DNA of 64,000 nt from Peteryoungia rhizophila (GTDB lineage: Bacteria > Pseudomonadota > Alphaproteobacteria > Rhizobiales > Rhizobiaceae), in contig NZ_STGT01000001.1 in assembly GCF_004912145.1 (NCBI RefSeq), forward strand, positions 1,178,001-1,242,000. The letters are read 5' to 3'. Shown here piece after piece: positions 57,106 through 64,000 of the stretch; positions within the stretch are counted from its first letter, which is position 1; each line of letters starts with the position of its first letter. The notes under the pieces are model-generated. The model worked only from the letters and a program-made list of their open reading frames with translations, had not been told where the DNA came from and did not search any database. The translations under genes were made by a program, and so were the position numbers.

Positions 57106-57226
57106 ATCGAAGCGGCGCACTCCTCCTCCCAGTGCCGCTCGGTAGGATCGGCAATACTCCTCCTCCTCCCAATTGCCGATCAAGTTTAAGAGCCTGGCGC
57201 ATCCTCCTCCCGCGCCAGGCTCTTTT
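57106..57226 (+). ncRNA. Trans-acting sRNA of the alpha-r14 (NfeR1/Smr14C2) type
   Basis: Three hairpins stand in a row: 57111-57139, 57146-57181 (perfect GATCGGCAAT/ATTGCCGATC) and 57189-57222 (AGAGCCTGGCGC/GCGCCAGGCTCT), the last followed by TTTT as terminator. Each loop contains CTCCTCCC, complementary to Shine-Dalgarno sequences. This matches the alpha-r14 family, whose Sinorhizobium member NfeR1 affects osmoadaptation and nodulation by pairing with many ribosome binding sites. Size, about 121 bases, and the repeated loop motif fit. It occupies the middle of the 583-bp gap between rnd and the mutase gene; nothing else is seen there. Confidence 0.88.
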
Positions 57227-57349
57227 CATTTCTGCCTCATGGCACTTCCCTCAGACACACATAGACCAGACAATCGGCTTCTGCTTGATGCCGTGGGGCT
57301 ATCGGCCCATATAGGGCATTCTGTTTGCAAGAGGCCGAGGAGAGCATGC

Positions 57350-58774
57350 ATGTCGGTAAAGTTCGGGACGAGCGGCTTGAGGGGATTGTCGACGGATCTG
57401 GTGGGCTCCGTTTCCGCGCTCTATGCTACGGCATTTGCTAGGCACATGTTGGCCAGCGGGGGCCTCAAGACCGGGTCACCCGTGGTGATCGGTCGCGACT
57501 TTCGCCCCTCGAGCCCCGAGATCGCGTCCACAATCATGGCTGCCCTGAAGCGGGTCGGGCTGGAGCCCATCGACTGCGGCACCATCCCCACCCCGGCGCT
57601 CGCGCTTTATGGCGCGTCGATCGGCGCCGCGGGAATCATGGTGACGGGCTCGCATATCCCGGCCGATCGCAACGGGATCAAGTTCTATCGCCCCGATGGG
57701 GAAGTCGACAAGGTGGATGAGGAGGCGATCACACGTCTCGCTTCCGACCTCGCGGCCGATCCGGAGGCGAACCGCGTCGAAGCTGGCGCGGGGCAGGACC
57801 ACGAAACCGAAGCGACCAAGCTCTTCATTGACCGCAACCTCGGCATCCTTCCGCCGGATGCACTCAAGGGCAAACGTATCGGCATCTACCAGCATAGTTC
57901 CGTTGCGCGGGACATGCTGGTCACCGTCTTCGAGCAATGCGGCGCCACTGTCTTTCCGCTCGGCCGGTCCGAGCAGTTCATCCCCGTCGATACCGAGGCC
58001 GTGTCGCCAGACACCGTCACGCAGCTCGCTCGCTGGACGGACGAACTGGCGCTCGATGCAGTGCTCTCCACCGATGGAGACGGAGACCGCCCTCTGGTGG
58101 CAGACGAACACGGCGTACCCTTGCGCGGCGACCTGCTCGGCCTGATCACCGCCCGGTTTCTCGGGGCATCCGTCGTGGCGACGCCGGTCACATCCAATTC
58201 CGGCCTCGAGATGGATGGAGGCTTTGACGTCCGGCGGACCCGGGTCGGCTCTCCGTTCGTCATCGCTGCGATGAACGACGCCTTGGCGGCAGGAAAAACC
58301 GGGGTACTCGGCTTCGAGGCCAATGGCGGCCTGATGTTGGGATCGGATATCAGGATCGGAAGCAAGGCGATCAAGGCGCTTCCGACACGCGACAGTTTCC
58401 TGCCCGCACTTGCCGTTCTCGGCACGGCGGCAGAGCGCGGCCTCTCGCTTTCGGCTCTCGTCGAAGACTTCAGCCTGCCCGTTGCGCTCAGCGACCGGCT
58501 GGAAAACTATGCCAGTGAACGCAGTGCCAGCCTGATGGCTCACCTTCGCAACTCACCGGAACAACTTGCGGCTTTCCTTGCCCCTCTTGGGGCCGTGAAG
58601 ACGGTTAGTGACATCGATGGGCTGCGGGTGACGCTCGCTGACAGTCGAGTCATCCATTTCCGTCCCTCGGGCAATGCGCCGGAAATGCGCTGCTATGTGG
58701 AAGCGGCGGACAAGGAGAGTGCCGCCTCGCTTCTGCGCCAAGGACTGTCACTGCTCGAAGGCTGGAAAGTCTGA
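57350..58774 (+). CDS. Phosphohexomutase (phosphomannomutase family)
   Basis: A 474-residue alpha-D-phosphohexomutase interconverting hexose 1- and 6-phosphates. It opens MSVKFGTSGLRGLSTDLVGS, has the phosphoserine loop GIMVTGSHIPADRNGIKFY, the magnesium site STDGDGDRPLVADEHG, the sugar-binding FEANGGLMLGS and the phosphate site FRPSGNAPEMRCYVE. The substrate is probably mannose or glucose phosphate for surface polysaccharides, as with NoeK; it is not decided. GAGGAG lies ahead of ATG 57350; upstream frame belongs to the sRNA. Confidence 0.9.
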   Translation: MSVKFGTSGLRGLSTDLVGSVSALYATAFARHMLASGGLKTGSPVVIGRDFRPSSPEIASTIMAALKRVGLEPIDCGTIPTPALALYGASIGAAGIMVTGSHIPADRNGIKFYRPDGEVDKVDEEAITRLASDLAADPEANRVEAGAGQDHETEATKLFIDRNLGILPPDALKGKRIGIYQHSSVARDMLVTVFEQCGATVFPLGRSEQFIPVDTEAVSPDTVTQLARWTDELALDAVLSTDGDGDRPLVADEHGVPLRGDLLGLITARFLGASVVATPVTSNSGLEMDGGFDVRRTRVGSPFVIAAMNDALAAGKTGVLGFEANGGLMLGSDIRIGSKAIKALPTRDSFLPALAVLGTAAERGLSLSALVEDFSLPVALSDRLENYASERSASLMAHLRNSPEQLAAFLAPLGAVKTVSDIDGLRVTLADSRVIHFRPSGNAPEMRCYVEAADKESAASLLRQGLSLLEGWKV

Positions 58775-58826
58775 ACCAGAGTGGGGGCCCCGGCGTATTG
58801 GTCATGACAGAAAAAAAGAGGATGTC

Positions 58827-59579
58827 ATGACCAAAATCGCCTGGATTACGGGTTCCAGCTCCGGCATCGGCCGAGCCCTTGCCGAACGGCTTCTGCGGGA
58901 CGGATACCGTGTCGCGGTCAGTGCACGCAGCGCCGATGCTTTGGCCGAGTTCGCGACGAGCCATCCGGGATTGGTCGGCGTTTATCCGCTAGACGTGACG
59001 GATCCGGACGCTGTGAAACGGGTCTTTACGGCGATCGAAAATGAAATGGGCGCGATCGACCTCGCGGTGTTTGCCGCAGGATCCTATACACGTGACTATG
59101 CCGAGGATTTCGCCCTGAGCCGCACGCGCCAGATGTTCGACCTCAATGTGCTCGGCACGGCATCCTGCATGGAAACGGTGATGCCGGCGATGATCGCGCG
59201 CCGCCGGGGCCACATCGCAGTCGTCGCCTCGGTTTCAGGCTATGTCGGGCTGCCGGGGGCTGCCACCTATGGCGCCACCAAGGCCGCACTCAACGTCATG
59301 TGCGAGGCGCTCTATCCCGAACTCGAACGGCACGGCGTAAAAATCACTATCGTGAATCCGGGTTTCGTCGACACACCCTTGACGGAGAAAAACGATTTCC
59401 CGATGCCGTTTCTCGTGTCGTCGGAAGAAGCAGCCGATACGATCGCCAAAGGCCTGGCGAAGGGAACGTTCGAGATCATTTTTCCGTGGAAGATGGCGCT
59501 CGCAATCCGGTTTCTTCATGCGCTTCCGCATTCGCTGCGCTTTGCGCTCACGCGCCGGATGCTGCGGCCGAAGCAGTGA
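58827..59579 (+). CDS. Short-chain dehydrogenase/reductase
   Basis: A 250-residue SDR with WITGSSSGIGRALAERLLRD, VFAAGSYTRDYA, catalytic YGATKAALNVMCEAL and VNPGFVDTPL. A C-terminal amphipathic part (FPWKMALAIRFLHALPHSLR) suggests membrane contact. GAGG precedes the start. It is 52 bases after the mutase gene and convergent with the cyclopropane-synthase-like gene. In other bacteria an SDR often belongs to the same sigmaE-linked lipid cluster, which gives a plausible, unproved link. Confidence 0.87.
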   Translation: MTKIAWITGSSSGIGRALAERLLRDGYRVAVSARSADALAEFATSHPGLVGVYPLDVTDPDAVKRVFTAIENEMGAIDLAVFAAGSYTRDYAEDFALSRTRQMFDLNVLGTASCMETVMPAMIARRRGHIAVVASVSGYVGLPGAATYGATKAALNVMCEALYPELERHGVKITIVNPGFVDTPLTEKNDFPMPFLVSSEEAADTIAKGLAKGTFEIIFPWKMALAIRFLHALPHSLRFALTRRMLRPKQ

Positions 59580-59611
59580 CCACAGCTTCGGTTCGAAATG
59601 CAAGATGAGGT

Positions 59612-60829
59612 TCAGGCTGGCTTTTCCAGCCTGAACTGTACGACATCAATGCGGCCGAAACGGAAACCGACGGCGCAATAATGCAGGTAGAGCCGCCACA
59701 TGCGATAGAAGCGGCGATCAAAGCCGAGCGGCTCGATCTTCTGCCAATTGGCCGTGAAAGCGCTGTCCCATGCGAGCAATGTCCGGTCGTAGTCGCGGCC
59801 GAAGCGGAAGCGATCGCCGACCTTGAGTCCAGCTGCCATGGCATCTCGCTCGAAGACAGTGATCGAGGGCAGCATGCCACCCGGGAAGATATAGGTCTGG
59901 ATGAAATCGGCGCTGCGGCGATAATAGTCGAAGCGGCTCTCGTCGATGGTAATCGTCTGAATCAGCGCCTTGCCGCTTGGAACCAGACGCTTCTGGACGG
60001 CCTCAAAATAGACGGGCCAGTTCTCTTCGCCGACGGCTTCAAACATCTCGATCGAAACGATCTTGTCGTACTGACCGCTGCAGTCCCGGTAGTCTTCCAG
60101 CCGGATGTCGATCCGATCGGCGAAACCCGCCTTTTCCAAGCGTTCGCGGGCAAACTTCGCCTGCTCTGTGGACAGCGTTAGGCCGGTCACCCGACACCCC
60201 GTCTTGCGGATCGCATGTTCGGCAAAGCCACCCCAGCCGCAGCCTATTTCGAGGACGTGATCGTCCGGACCAATCTGCAGTTCCTCTACAATGCGTGCGT
60301 ATTTCGCCTCCTGCGCATCGGCGAGTGACATACCCGGCGCGCTGTAGAGTGCCGAGGAATAGGTCATCGTCCGGTCGAGCCAGAGCTCGTAGAAGGCGTT
60401 CCCGAGATCGTAATGATAGGCGATGTTTCGTCGGCTACCCTTTTTCGAATTGCGCCGCAGCTTGTGACGGGCACGCGCCAGTGCCTTGAAGACCGAGGAC
60501 GAGGCGAGGACAGCGCCGAGCTGGGCTTCATTCGACAGGGCGAGTTCCAAAACCGCGCCGATATCTGGCGAATCGAGGTCGCCATCCATGAACGCCTGTG
60601 CGAAGCCGAGGGTGCCACCGGTCAGAATACGCAGCACCGGGCTGGCATTTCGAACGCACAGAACGGCATTGGGCCCGGGCTTTTCGCCGATCGCCACGTG
60701 CTCCCCATACCCTTCGAACTGCAGTGTCAACCGTCCGACTGCTATGCGATCGGCCCAGCGGCACATCATGCGCTGCCAGAAGGTGAGTGTGCTGACGATC
60801 GGTTGCATTTCCTGCTCGGCGTGACTCAT
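59612..60829 (-). CDS. cfa: Cyclopropane-fatty-acyl-phospholipid synthase family methyltransferase
   Basis: A 405-residue SAM-dependent enzyme acting on unsaturated acyl chains of membrane lipids. SAM loop VLEIGCGWGGFAEHAIRKTG (about residue 195), RRNIAYHYDLGNAFYELWLD, VSIEMFEAVGEENW and IQTYIFPGGMLPS are all family motifs. The ATG overlaps the stop of the DUF1365 gene (ATGA). As the last gene of the FAD-DUF1365-cfa operon it may make cyclopropane or a methylated (furan-precursor) fatty acid; the context favours a stress-lipid role. Confidence 0.92.
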   Translation of the reverse strand: MSHAEQEMQPIVSTLTFWQRMMCRWADRIAVGRLTLQFEGYGEHVAIGEKPGPNAVLCVRNASPVLRILTGGTLGFAQAFMDGDLDSPDIGAVLELALSNEAQLGAVLASSSVFKALARARHKLRRNSKKGSRRNIAYHYDLGNAFYELWLDRTMTYSSALYSAPGMSLADAQEAKYARIVEELQIGPDDHVLEIGCGWGGFAEHAIRKTGCRVTGLTLSTEQAKFARERLEKAGFADRIDIRLEDYRDCSGQYDKIVSIEMFEAVGEENWPVYFEAVQKRLVPSGKALIQTITIDESRFDYYRRSADFIQTYIFPGGMLPSITVFERDAMAAGLKVGDRFRFGRDYDRTLLAWDSAFTANWQKIEPLGFDRRFYRMWRLYLHYCAVGFRFGRIDVVQFRLEKPA

Positions 60830-61620
60830 GACTTACCCATCCCATTCTGCACGACGATCGTCGACGCAATCCTGGCTGCCGCCGGCTTGTGCCGATAGAT
60901 CGGAACGCCCTTCCACCAGAGTTTCAGCGCCTCCCAATGGATGCCCCCCATCACCTTCATGGTCATCAGGGGATAGGCCACCAGCATGCGCAACAACACT
61001 CGATCCGACAAGGGGCGACGCTTGCCGGAAAAGGTTGCAAACAGCATCGGGCCGTCGGGATCGCTCTCGCCGATATTGATGGCCACATCCTCGGCGGGCG
61101 GGCTGATGCGGAAATTGTATTCGCAGTTCATCGGCATGAAGGGAGAGACATACATCTCTTTGGCGCAGCGATGGCGCAGGATGCCCGTCGCCTCGGATTC
61201 GACCGGGATCACATAGGTGTGGCGCTCGTTGAAAGTGTTGCACACCTCGTAGAGCACGCCCGCAAGCTGGCCTTCGGGCCGGCAGCAGAAATAGACCGTG
61301 ATCGGGTTGAAGACGTAGCCGAGGATCCGCGGATAGCAGAGCATCCGGATCTTCCAGCCGCCGCCGTCAAGCCCGGCGGCCGCGAGACTTTCCTCAACCC
61401 AGGACCGCAACTCGCCCGTTCGCCCATTGCCGTGATCGGCATCGTGCACGGAATAGAGGGCGGACTTGTTGTAGCCGAACAGGCGGAGTTTCTCGTTCAA
61501 CTGGTCGATCTCGTCGAGGTCGACCAGCAGCGAAAACACGCTGTAGCGGAGGCTGTGCTTCCTCGGCCGGCTGCGCGCATGCAGCACATGGCCGGCATAG
61601 ATGGCGGAGTGCTCAATCAT
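60826..61620 (-). CDS. DUF1365 family protein
   Basis: A 264-residue protein of unknown activity. It opens IEHSAIYAGHVLHARSRPRK and contains RMLCYPRILGYVFNPITVYF, YEVCNTFNERHTYVIPV and KEMYVSPFMPMNCEYNF, all diagnostic. It overlaps both neighbours by ATGA, so the three genes are translated as a chain. DUF1365 proteins regularly sit between a flavin amine oxidase-like protein and a Cfa-type methyltransferase. The start at 61620 is fixed by that overlap. Confidence 0.9.
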   Translation of the reverse strand: MIEHSAIYAGHVLHARSRPRKHSLRYSVFSLLVDLDEIDQLNEKLRLFGYNKSALYSVHDADHGNGRTGELRSWVEESLAAAGLDGGGWKIRMLCYPRILGYVFNPITVYFCCRPEGQLAGVLYEVCNTFNERHTYVIPVESEATGILRHRCAKEMYVSPFMPMNCEYNFRISPPAEDVAINIGESDPDGPMLFATFSGKRRPLSDRVLLRMLVAYPLMTMKVMGGIHWEALKLWWKGVPIYRHKPAAARIASTIVVQNGMGKS

Positions 61621-62975
61621 TCCGCAGCCTCGAGCTCGCGGTTGATGACAATGCGGCCGGACTCGTTTTCGACCGACCATGGACGGCGACCGCCGCCGAG
61701 AGCTTCGGCAACCGCAAGCCCGGCCTGCAATCCGTCTTCATGAAAGCCGCTCCCGAAGTAGGCGCCGCAGAACCAGGTGTTGCGGCGGCCCTGGAGCTGC
61801 CAGATGCGGCGCTGAGCGCGGATGGCCGCGACGTCGAAGAGCGGATGTTCGTAATTGAAGGTCTTGATGATCTTCGAGGGGTCGATCGGACGGCAGGGGT
61901 TGAGCGTGACGAAGAGCGGCGTCGCCGGATCGAGAGACTGCAGCATGTTCATCCAGTAGGTGACGCAGAGCGTGTCGCTGGAATCTGCCTGCTTCTCGGC
62001 CACATAGTTCCAGCTAGACCACACCGACTTACGCTTCGGCATCAGGCGCTCATCGGAATGCAAGACAGCGAGGTTCGGTGTGTACTGGAAGGATTCCAGC
62101 ACCTCCCGCTCCTCCCGGTCAGCATCTTCGAGCAGGTCCAGGCTCTGGTTCGCATGCGTTGCGAACACCACGTCGTCGAATGTATCGACACCGCCGCGGA
62201 TATCGGTCACCTCGACGCCGGCGCTCCCGCGCCTCACGCCTGTCACCGCGGTTGAGAGGCGGACTTCGCCCGAAAAGTCGGCGAGAATGCGGGTTACATA
62301 TTCGCGGCTGCCGCCCTTGACCGTACGCCAGCGCGGACGATCCTTGAGTGTCAGAAGTCCGTGGTTGGCGAAGAAGCGGATGAAGGCGTGAAGCGGATAA
62401 AGGCGCATCTCCGAAGCCGTCGTCGACCAAATGGCAGCCCCCATCGGCAGCAGATGGTCCTCCACAAAGGTCGGCGCATAGTCGGCGGATGCCAGGTAGT
62501 CGCCGAGCGACACGCCTTCCAGTTCGCGCCGGTCGAGAAGGGCCGGTGCTTCCTTGTAGAAACGCAGGATATCCTTGACCATGCGCCAGAAGCGCGGGCG
62601 CAGAATGTTCGATTTCTGCCCGAAGAGCCCAGAGAGACCCGAACCAGAATATTCGAATGCACCTCCGCCGAGCGAGGCGGCGAATGACATGTTCGACGGC
62701 AAGGTCGGCACGTCGAGATGTTCGAACAGCTTCACGAGATTGGGGTAGTTGCGGTCATTGTAGACAATGAAGCCGGTATCGACGGGAATGTCCTTGGCAT
62801 CACCTGGCGCCAGTACCGTGTTGGAGTGGCCACCTGGACGATCTTCCGTTTCGTAGAGGACGACATCCATGGTCTTGGATAGAAGCCAGGCGCAGGAGAG
62901 ACCCGATATTCCCGAACCGATGACCGCAATCCTGCGTTTACCGCCGAATGCGGCCTTCGAAACACCAATGTCCAT
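61617..62975 (-). CDS. FAD-dependent oxidoreductase (amine oxidase fold)
   Basis: A 452-residue flavoprotein. The dinucleotide loop is IAVIGSGISGLSCAWLLSKT and RPGGHSNTVLA follows. A middle section has GGSREYVTRILADFSGEVRL, and a C-terminal FAD site has TWFCGAYFGSGFHEDGLQAG. It resembles fatty-acid-modifying oxidases and desaturases rather than true amine oxidases. It is the first gene of the lipid operon and is divergent from the ECF sigma gene across a 244-bp region with two matched promoter-like sites. Confidence 0.9.
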   Translation of the reverse strand: MDIGVSKAAFGGKRRIAVIGSGISGLSCAWLLSKTMDVVLYETEDRPGGHSNTVLAPGDAKDIPVDTGFIVYNDRNYPNLVKLFEHLDVPTLPSNMSFAASLGGGAFEYSGSGLSGLFGQKSNILRPRFWRMVKDILRFYKEAPALLDRRELEGVSLGDYLASADYAPTFVEDHLLPMGAAIWSTTASEMRLYPLHAFIRFFANHGLLTLKDRPRWRTVKGGSREYVTRILADFSGEVRLSTAVTGVRRGSAGVEVTDIRGGVDTFDDVVFATHANQSLDLLEDADREEREVLESFQYTPNLAVLHSDERLMPKRKSVWSSWNYVAEKQADSSDTLCVTYWMNMLQSLDPATPLFVTLNPCRPIDPSKIIKTFNYEHPLFDVAAIRAQRRIWQLQGRRNTWFCGAYFGSGFHEDGLQAGLAVAEALGGGRRPWSVENESGRIVINRELEAAE

Positions 62976-63018
62976 TCCCTGCCCTTTACCGACTGTTCTA
63001 TTTAAGGGTTTTGCCCAT

Positions 63019-63047
63019 GACTACGCATGGCATTCGGCAATGGATCG
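63019..63047 (-). promoter_or_regulatory. Candidate ECF (sigmaE-type) promoter of the lipid operon
   Basis: On the minus strand CGATCC (63047-63042) and TAGTC (63023-63019) are separated by exactly 18 bases. This matches the TGATCC-N18-TAA layout known for the ChrR-controlled sigmaE of Rhodobacter. A transcript would start about 30-40 bases before the FAD gene. Confidence 0.6.
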
Positions 63048-63073
63048 ATCGATGCGAATAAAATCGAATGCAG

Positions 63074-63102
63074 TGATCCGGGCAAAGAGAGGTGGCGTAG
63101 AC
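63074..63102 (+). promoter_or_regulatory. Candidate ECF (sigmaE-type) promoter of rpoE-chrR
   Basis: TGATCC (63074-63079) and TAGAC (63098-63102) with 18 bases between. It faces the sigma gene and shares the GATCC-N18-TAG layout with the divergent site, so autoregulation is likely. It leaves a leader of about 110 bases. Confidence 0.65.
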
Positions 63103-63219
63103 CCCTTCATGATGATGAACGCGATACACATCTCGGCTGATGCGTGCCAGAATGACCCCGGGCGAACCGCGCGGCACCAGGTCGTTGCGCCGCTCAAACG
63201 AGGGAAAAAAAGCGTTTCG

Positions 63220-63789
63220 ATGACCGAGTCGGTGGAAGAACTGGACCAGCGTAAATTTTCGCAACTTTTGGCCGCAGTGGGCCGTGATCGTGACATCGAA
63301 GCTTTCGAGACGATCTTCAAGTATTACGGACCTAAAGTGCGTGCCTATATGGCAAAGCTCGCCCGCGACGGGCAGGCGGCCGAGGAATTGATGCAAGAGA
63401 CCATGCTCGCGGTCTGGAACAAGGCCGAGCAATTCGATCCTAACCGGGGCAATGTCTCGAGCTGGATCTTCACGATCGCGAGAAACCTGCGGATCGACGC
63501 GTTCCGTCGAGAGAGACGGCCGACGTTCGACCCGACCGATCCGGCGTTCGTCCCGGATGACGTGCCGCCGGCCGATATAGAATTCGAAACGCGCCAGGAA
63601 GCCGATCGCCTTCGTCGCGCCATGGAAACCCTACCACCCGAACAGCTCGAACTCCTCAAAATGTCATTCTACAGAGAAGCATCTCACAGCACGATCGCAG
63701 CCGAACTCGGCCTGCCGATGGGAACCGTCAAATCACGCATTCGGCTGGCCTTCGCCAAGCTGCGTGCAGCACTGGAGGAGCGGGCATGA
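63220..63789 (+). CDS. rpoE: ECF RNA polymerase sigma factor (RpoE, ChrR-partnered type)
   Basis: A 189-residue sigma factor. Region 2 has FETIFKYYGPKVRAYMAKLA, AAEELMQETMLAVWNKAEQF and SSWIFTIARNLRIDAFRRER. Region 4 has LEQLELLKMSFYREASHSTI-like LPPEQLELLKMSFYREA and LGLPMGTVKSRIRLAFAKLR. The anti-sigma gene overlaps its stop (ATGA), and together with a ZAS-type partner this indicates the ECF11 group that answers singlet oxygen. The start at 63220 is by family; GAGGG is rather far upstream. Confidence 0.92.
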   Translation: MTESVEELDQRKFSQLLAAVGRDRDIEAFETIFKYYGPKVRAYMAKLARDGQAAEELMQETMLAVWNKAEQFDPNRGNVSSWIFTIARNLRIDAFRRERRPTFDPTDPAFVPDDVPPADIEFETRQEADRLRRAMETLPPEQLELLKMSFYREASHSTIAAELGLPMGTVKSRIRLAFAKLRAALEERA

Positions 63790-64000
63790 CGCTCCACGTC
63801 CAACATCATATCAGCGACGAACTGCTGCTCGACTATGCCACGGGCAACTTGGCCGAAGGCTGGAGCATCGCTGTTGCGACGCATCTGGCGCTGTGCCCGA
63901 CCTGCCGTGACCGGCTGTCTTTCATGGAGCATACCGGCGGGCAGCTGCTCGAAGCGGCAGAAGAAGCAGAGACTGTGGCGACACCGGCAGACAGTTGGGC
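63786..64000 (+). CDS. chrR: ChrR-type zinc anti-sigma factor, N-terminal part (cut by window edge)
   Basis: From the ATG at 63786, which overlaps the rpoE stop, 71 codons are visible to the window end. They read HVQHHISDELLLDYATGNLA then SIAVATHLALCPTCRDRLSF. The His...His-x3-Cys-x2-Cys pattern is the ZAS zinc-binding anti-sigma domain that holds the sigma factor inactive. The C-terminal cupin domain needed for ChrR function lies outside the window, so the assignment to ChrR rather than another ZAS protein rests on the neighbouring genes. Confidence 0.85.
   Translation, partial: MTLHVQHHISDELLLDYATGNLAEGWSIAVATHLALCPTCRDRLSFMEHTGGQLLEAAEEAETVATPADSW

Noticed and set aside
57120..57210. Three CCTCCTCCC repeats as a repeat array or CRISPR
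   Set aside because: The repeats lie in loops of three different stems with a promoter and terminator; they are part of an sRNA. No direct-repeat/spacer array exists in the window.

Overview
The window reads as one 64-kb piece of a high-GC alphaproteobacterial chromosome. Several things point to the Rhizobiaceae (Rhizobium/Agrobacterium/Allorhizobium relatives): promoters of the CTTGAC-N17-CTATAT type, a heat-shock rather than CIRCE-type dnaK promoter, irr divergent from fabA-fabB, a TIGR02300 (FYDLN-acid) protein, an rpoE-chrR pair, and two structured RNAs that look like members of the rhizobial alpha-r families. Genus cannot be fixed from the sequence alone. The content is mostly core genome of the origin-proximal kind. 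There is no prophage, insertion sequence, CRISPR array or plasmid-type gene.

Layout. 1-10 kb: the 5' part of polA (minus strand, cut by the window edge), an sRNA, a MarR regulator, an M20 dipeptidase, a YbaK editing protein, a bifunctional penicillin-binding protein, and dnaK-(secreted 156-aa protein)-dnaJ. 10-30 kb: small regulators and housekeeping genes, including a TetR protein with a probable operator, slyX, recF-moeB-GNAT, a 2-hydroxyacid dehydrogenase, a PfkB kinase, a membrane-anchored cytochrome c, kdsB-pheA, nudC and HIT, the SRP RNA gene, dnaX-ybaB, an alpha/beta hydrolase, a MOSC protein, recR-mltB and an MFS pump. 30-40 kb: one long translation and RNA operon, rimP-nusA-ylxR-infB-rbfA-truB-rpsO-pnp, with a terminator-like hairpin in front and a structured pnp leader. 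40-48 kb: an rsmC-like methyltransferase, AraC and single-domain LuxR regulators, fabB-fabA, irr, a TRIC-type channel and three poorly known genes. 48-57 kb: tRNA-Ala with a decayed defence-like gene beside it, a TIGR02300 protein, cmk-rpsA, a large disordered protein, a NAMPT-type NadV, a frameshifted small gene and rnd. 57-64 kb: an NfeR1-like sRNA with three CCTCCTCCC loops, a phosphohexomutase, and a lipid module (SDR, cyclopropane-synthase-like methyltransferase, DUF1365, FAD oxidoreductase) next to an ECF sigma factor and a zinc anti-sigma factor that runs off the window.

The most coherent system is the right-hand end. The intergenic region between the FAD gene and rpoE carries two outward-facing sites with the same GATCC-N18-TAG layout. 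This suggests that one sigma factor switches on both itself and a membrane-lipid modification operon, as in the singlet-oxygen sigmaE-ChrR response. Other items worth checking are the secreted protein embedded between dnaK and dnaJ, the leader upstream of rimP, a candidate sRNA near 17.1 kb, and the two broken genes near 48.4 and 55.9 kb. Start codons were chosen from Shine-Dalgarno spacing and family alignment from memory; several differ from the longest possible reading frame.
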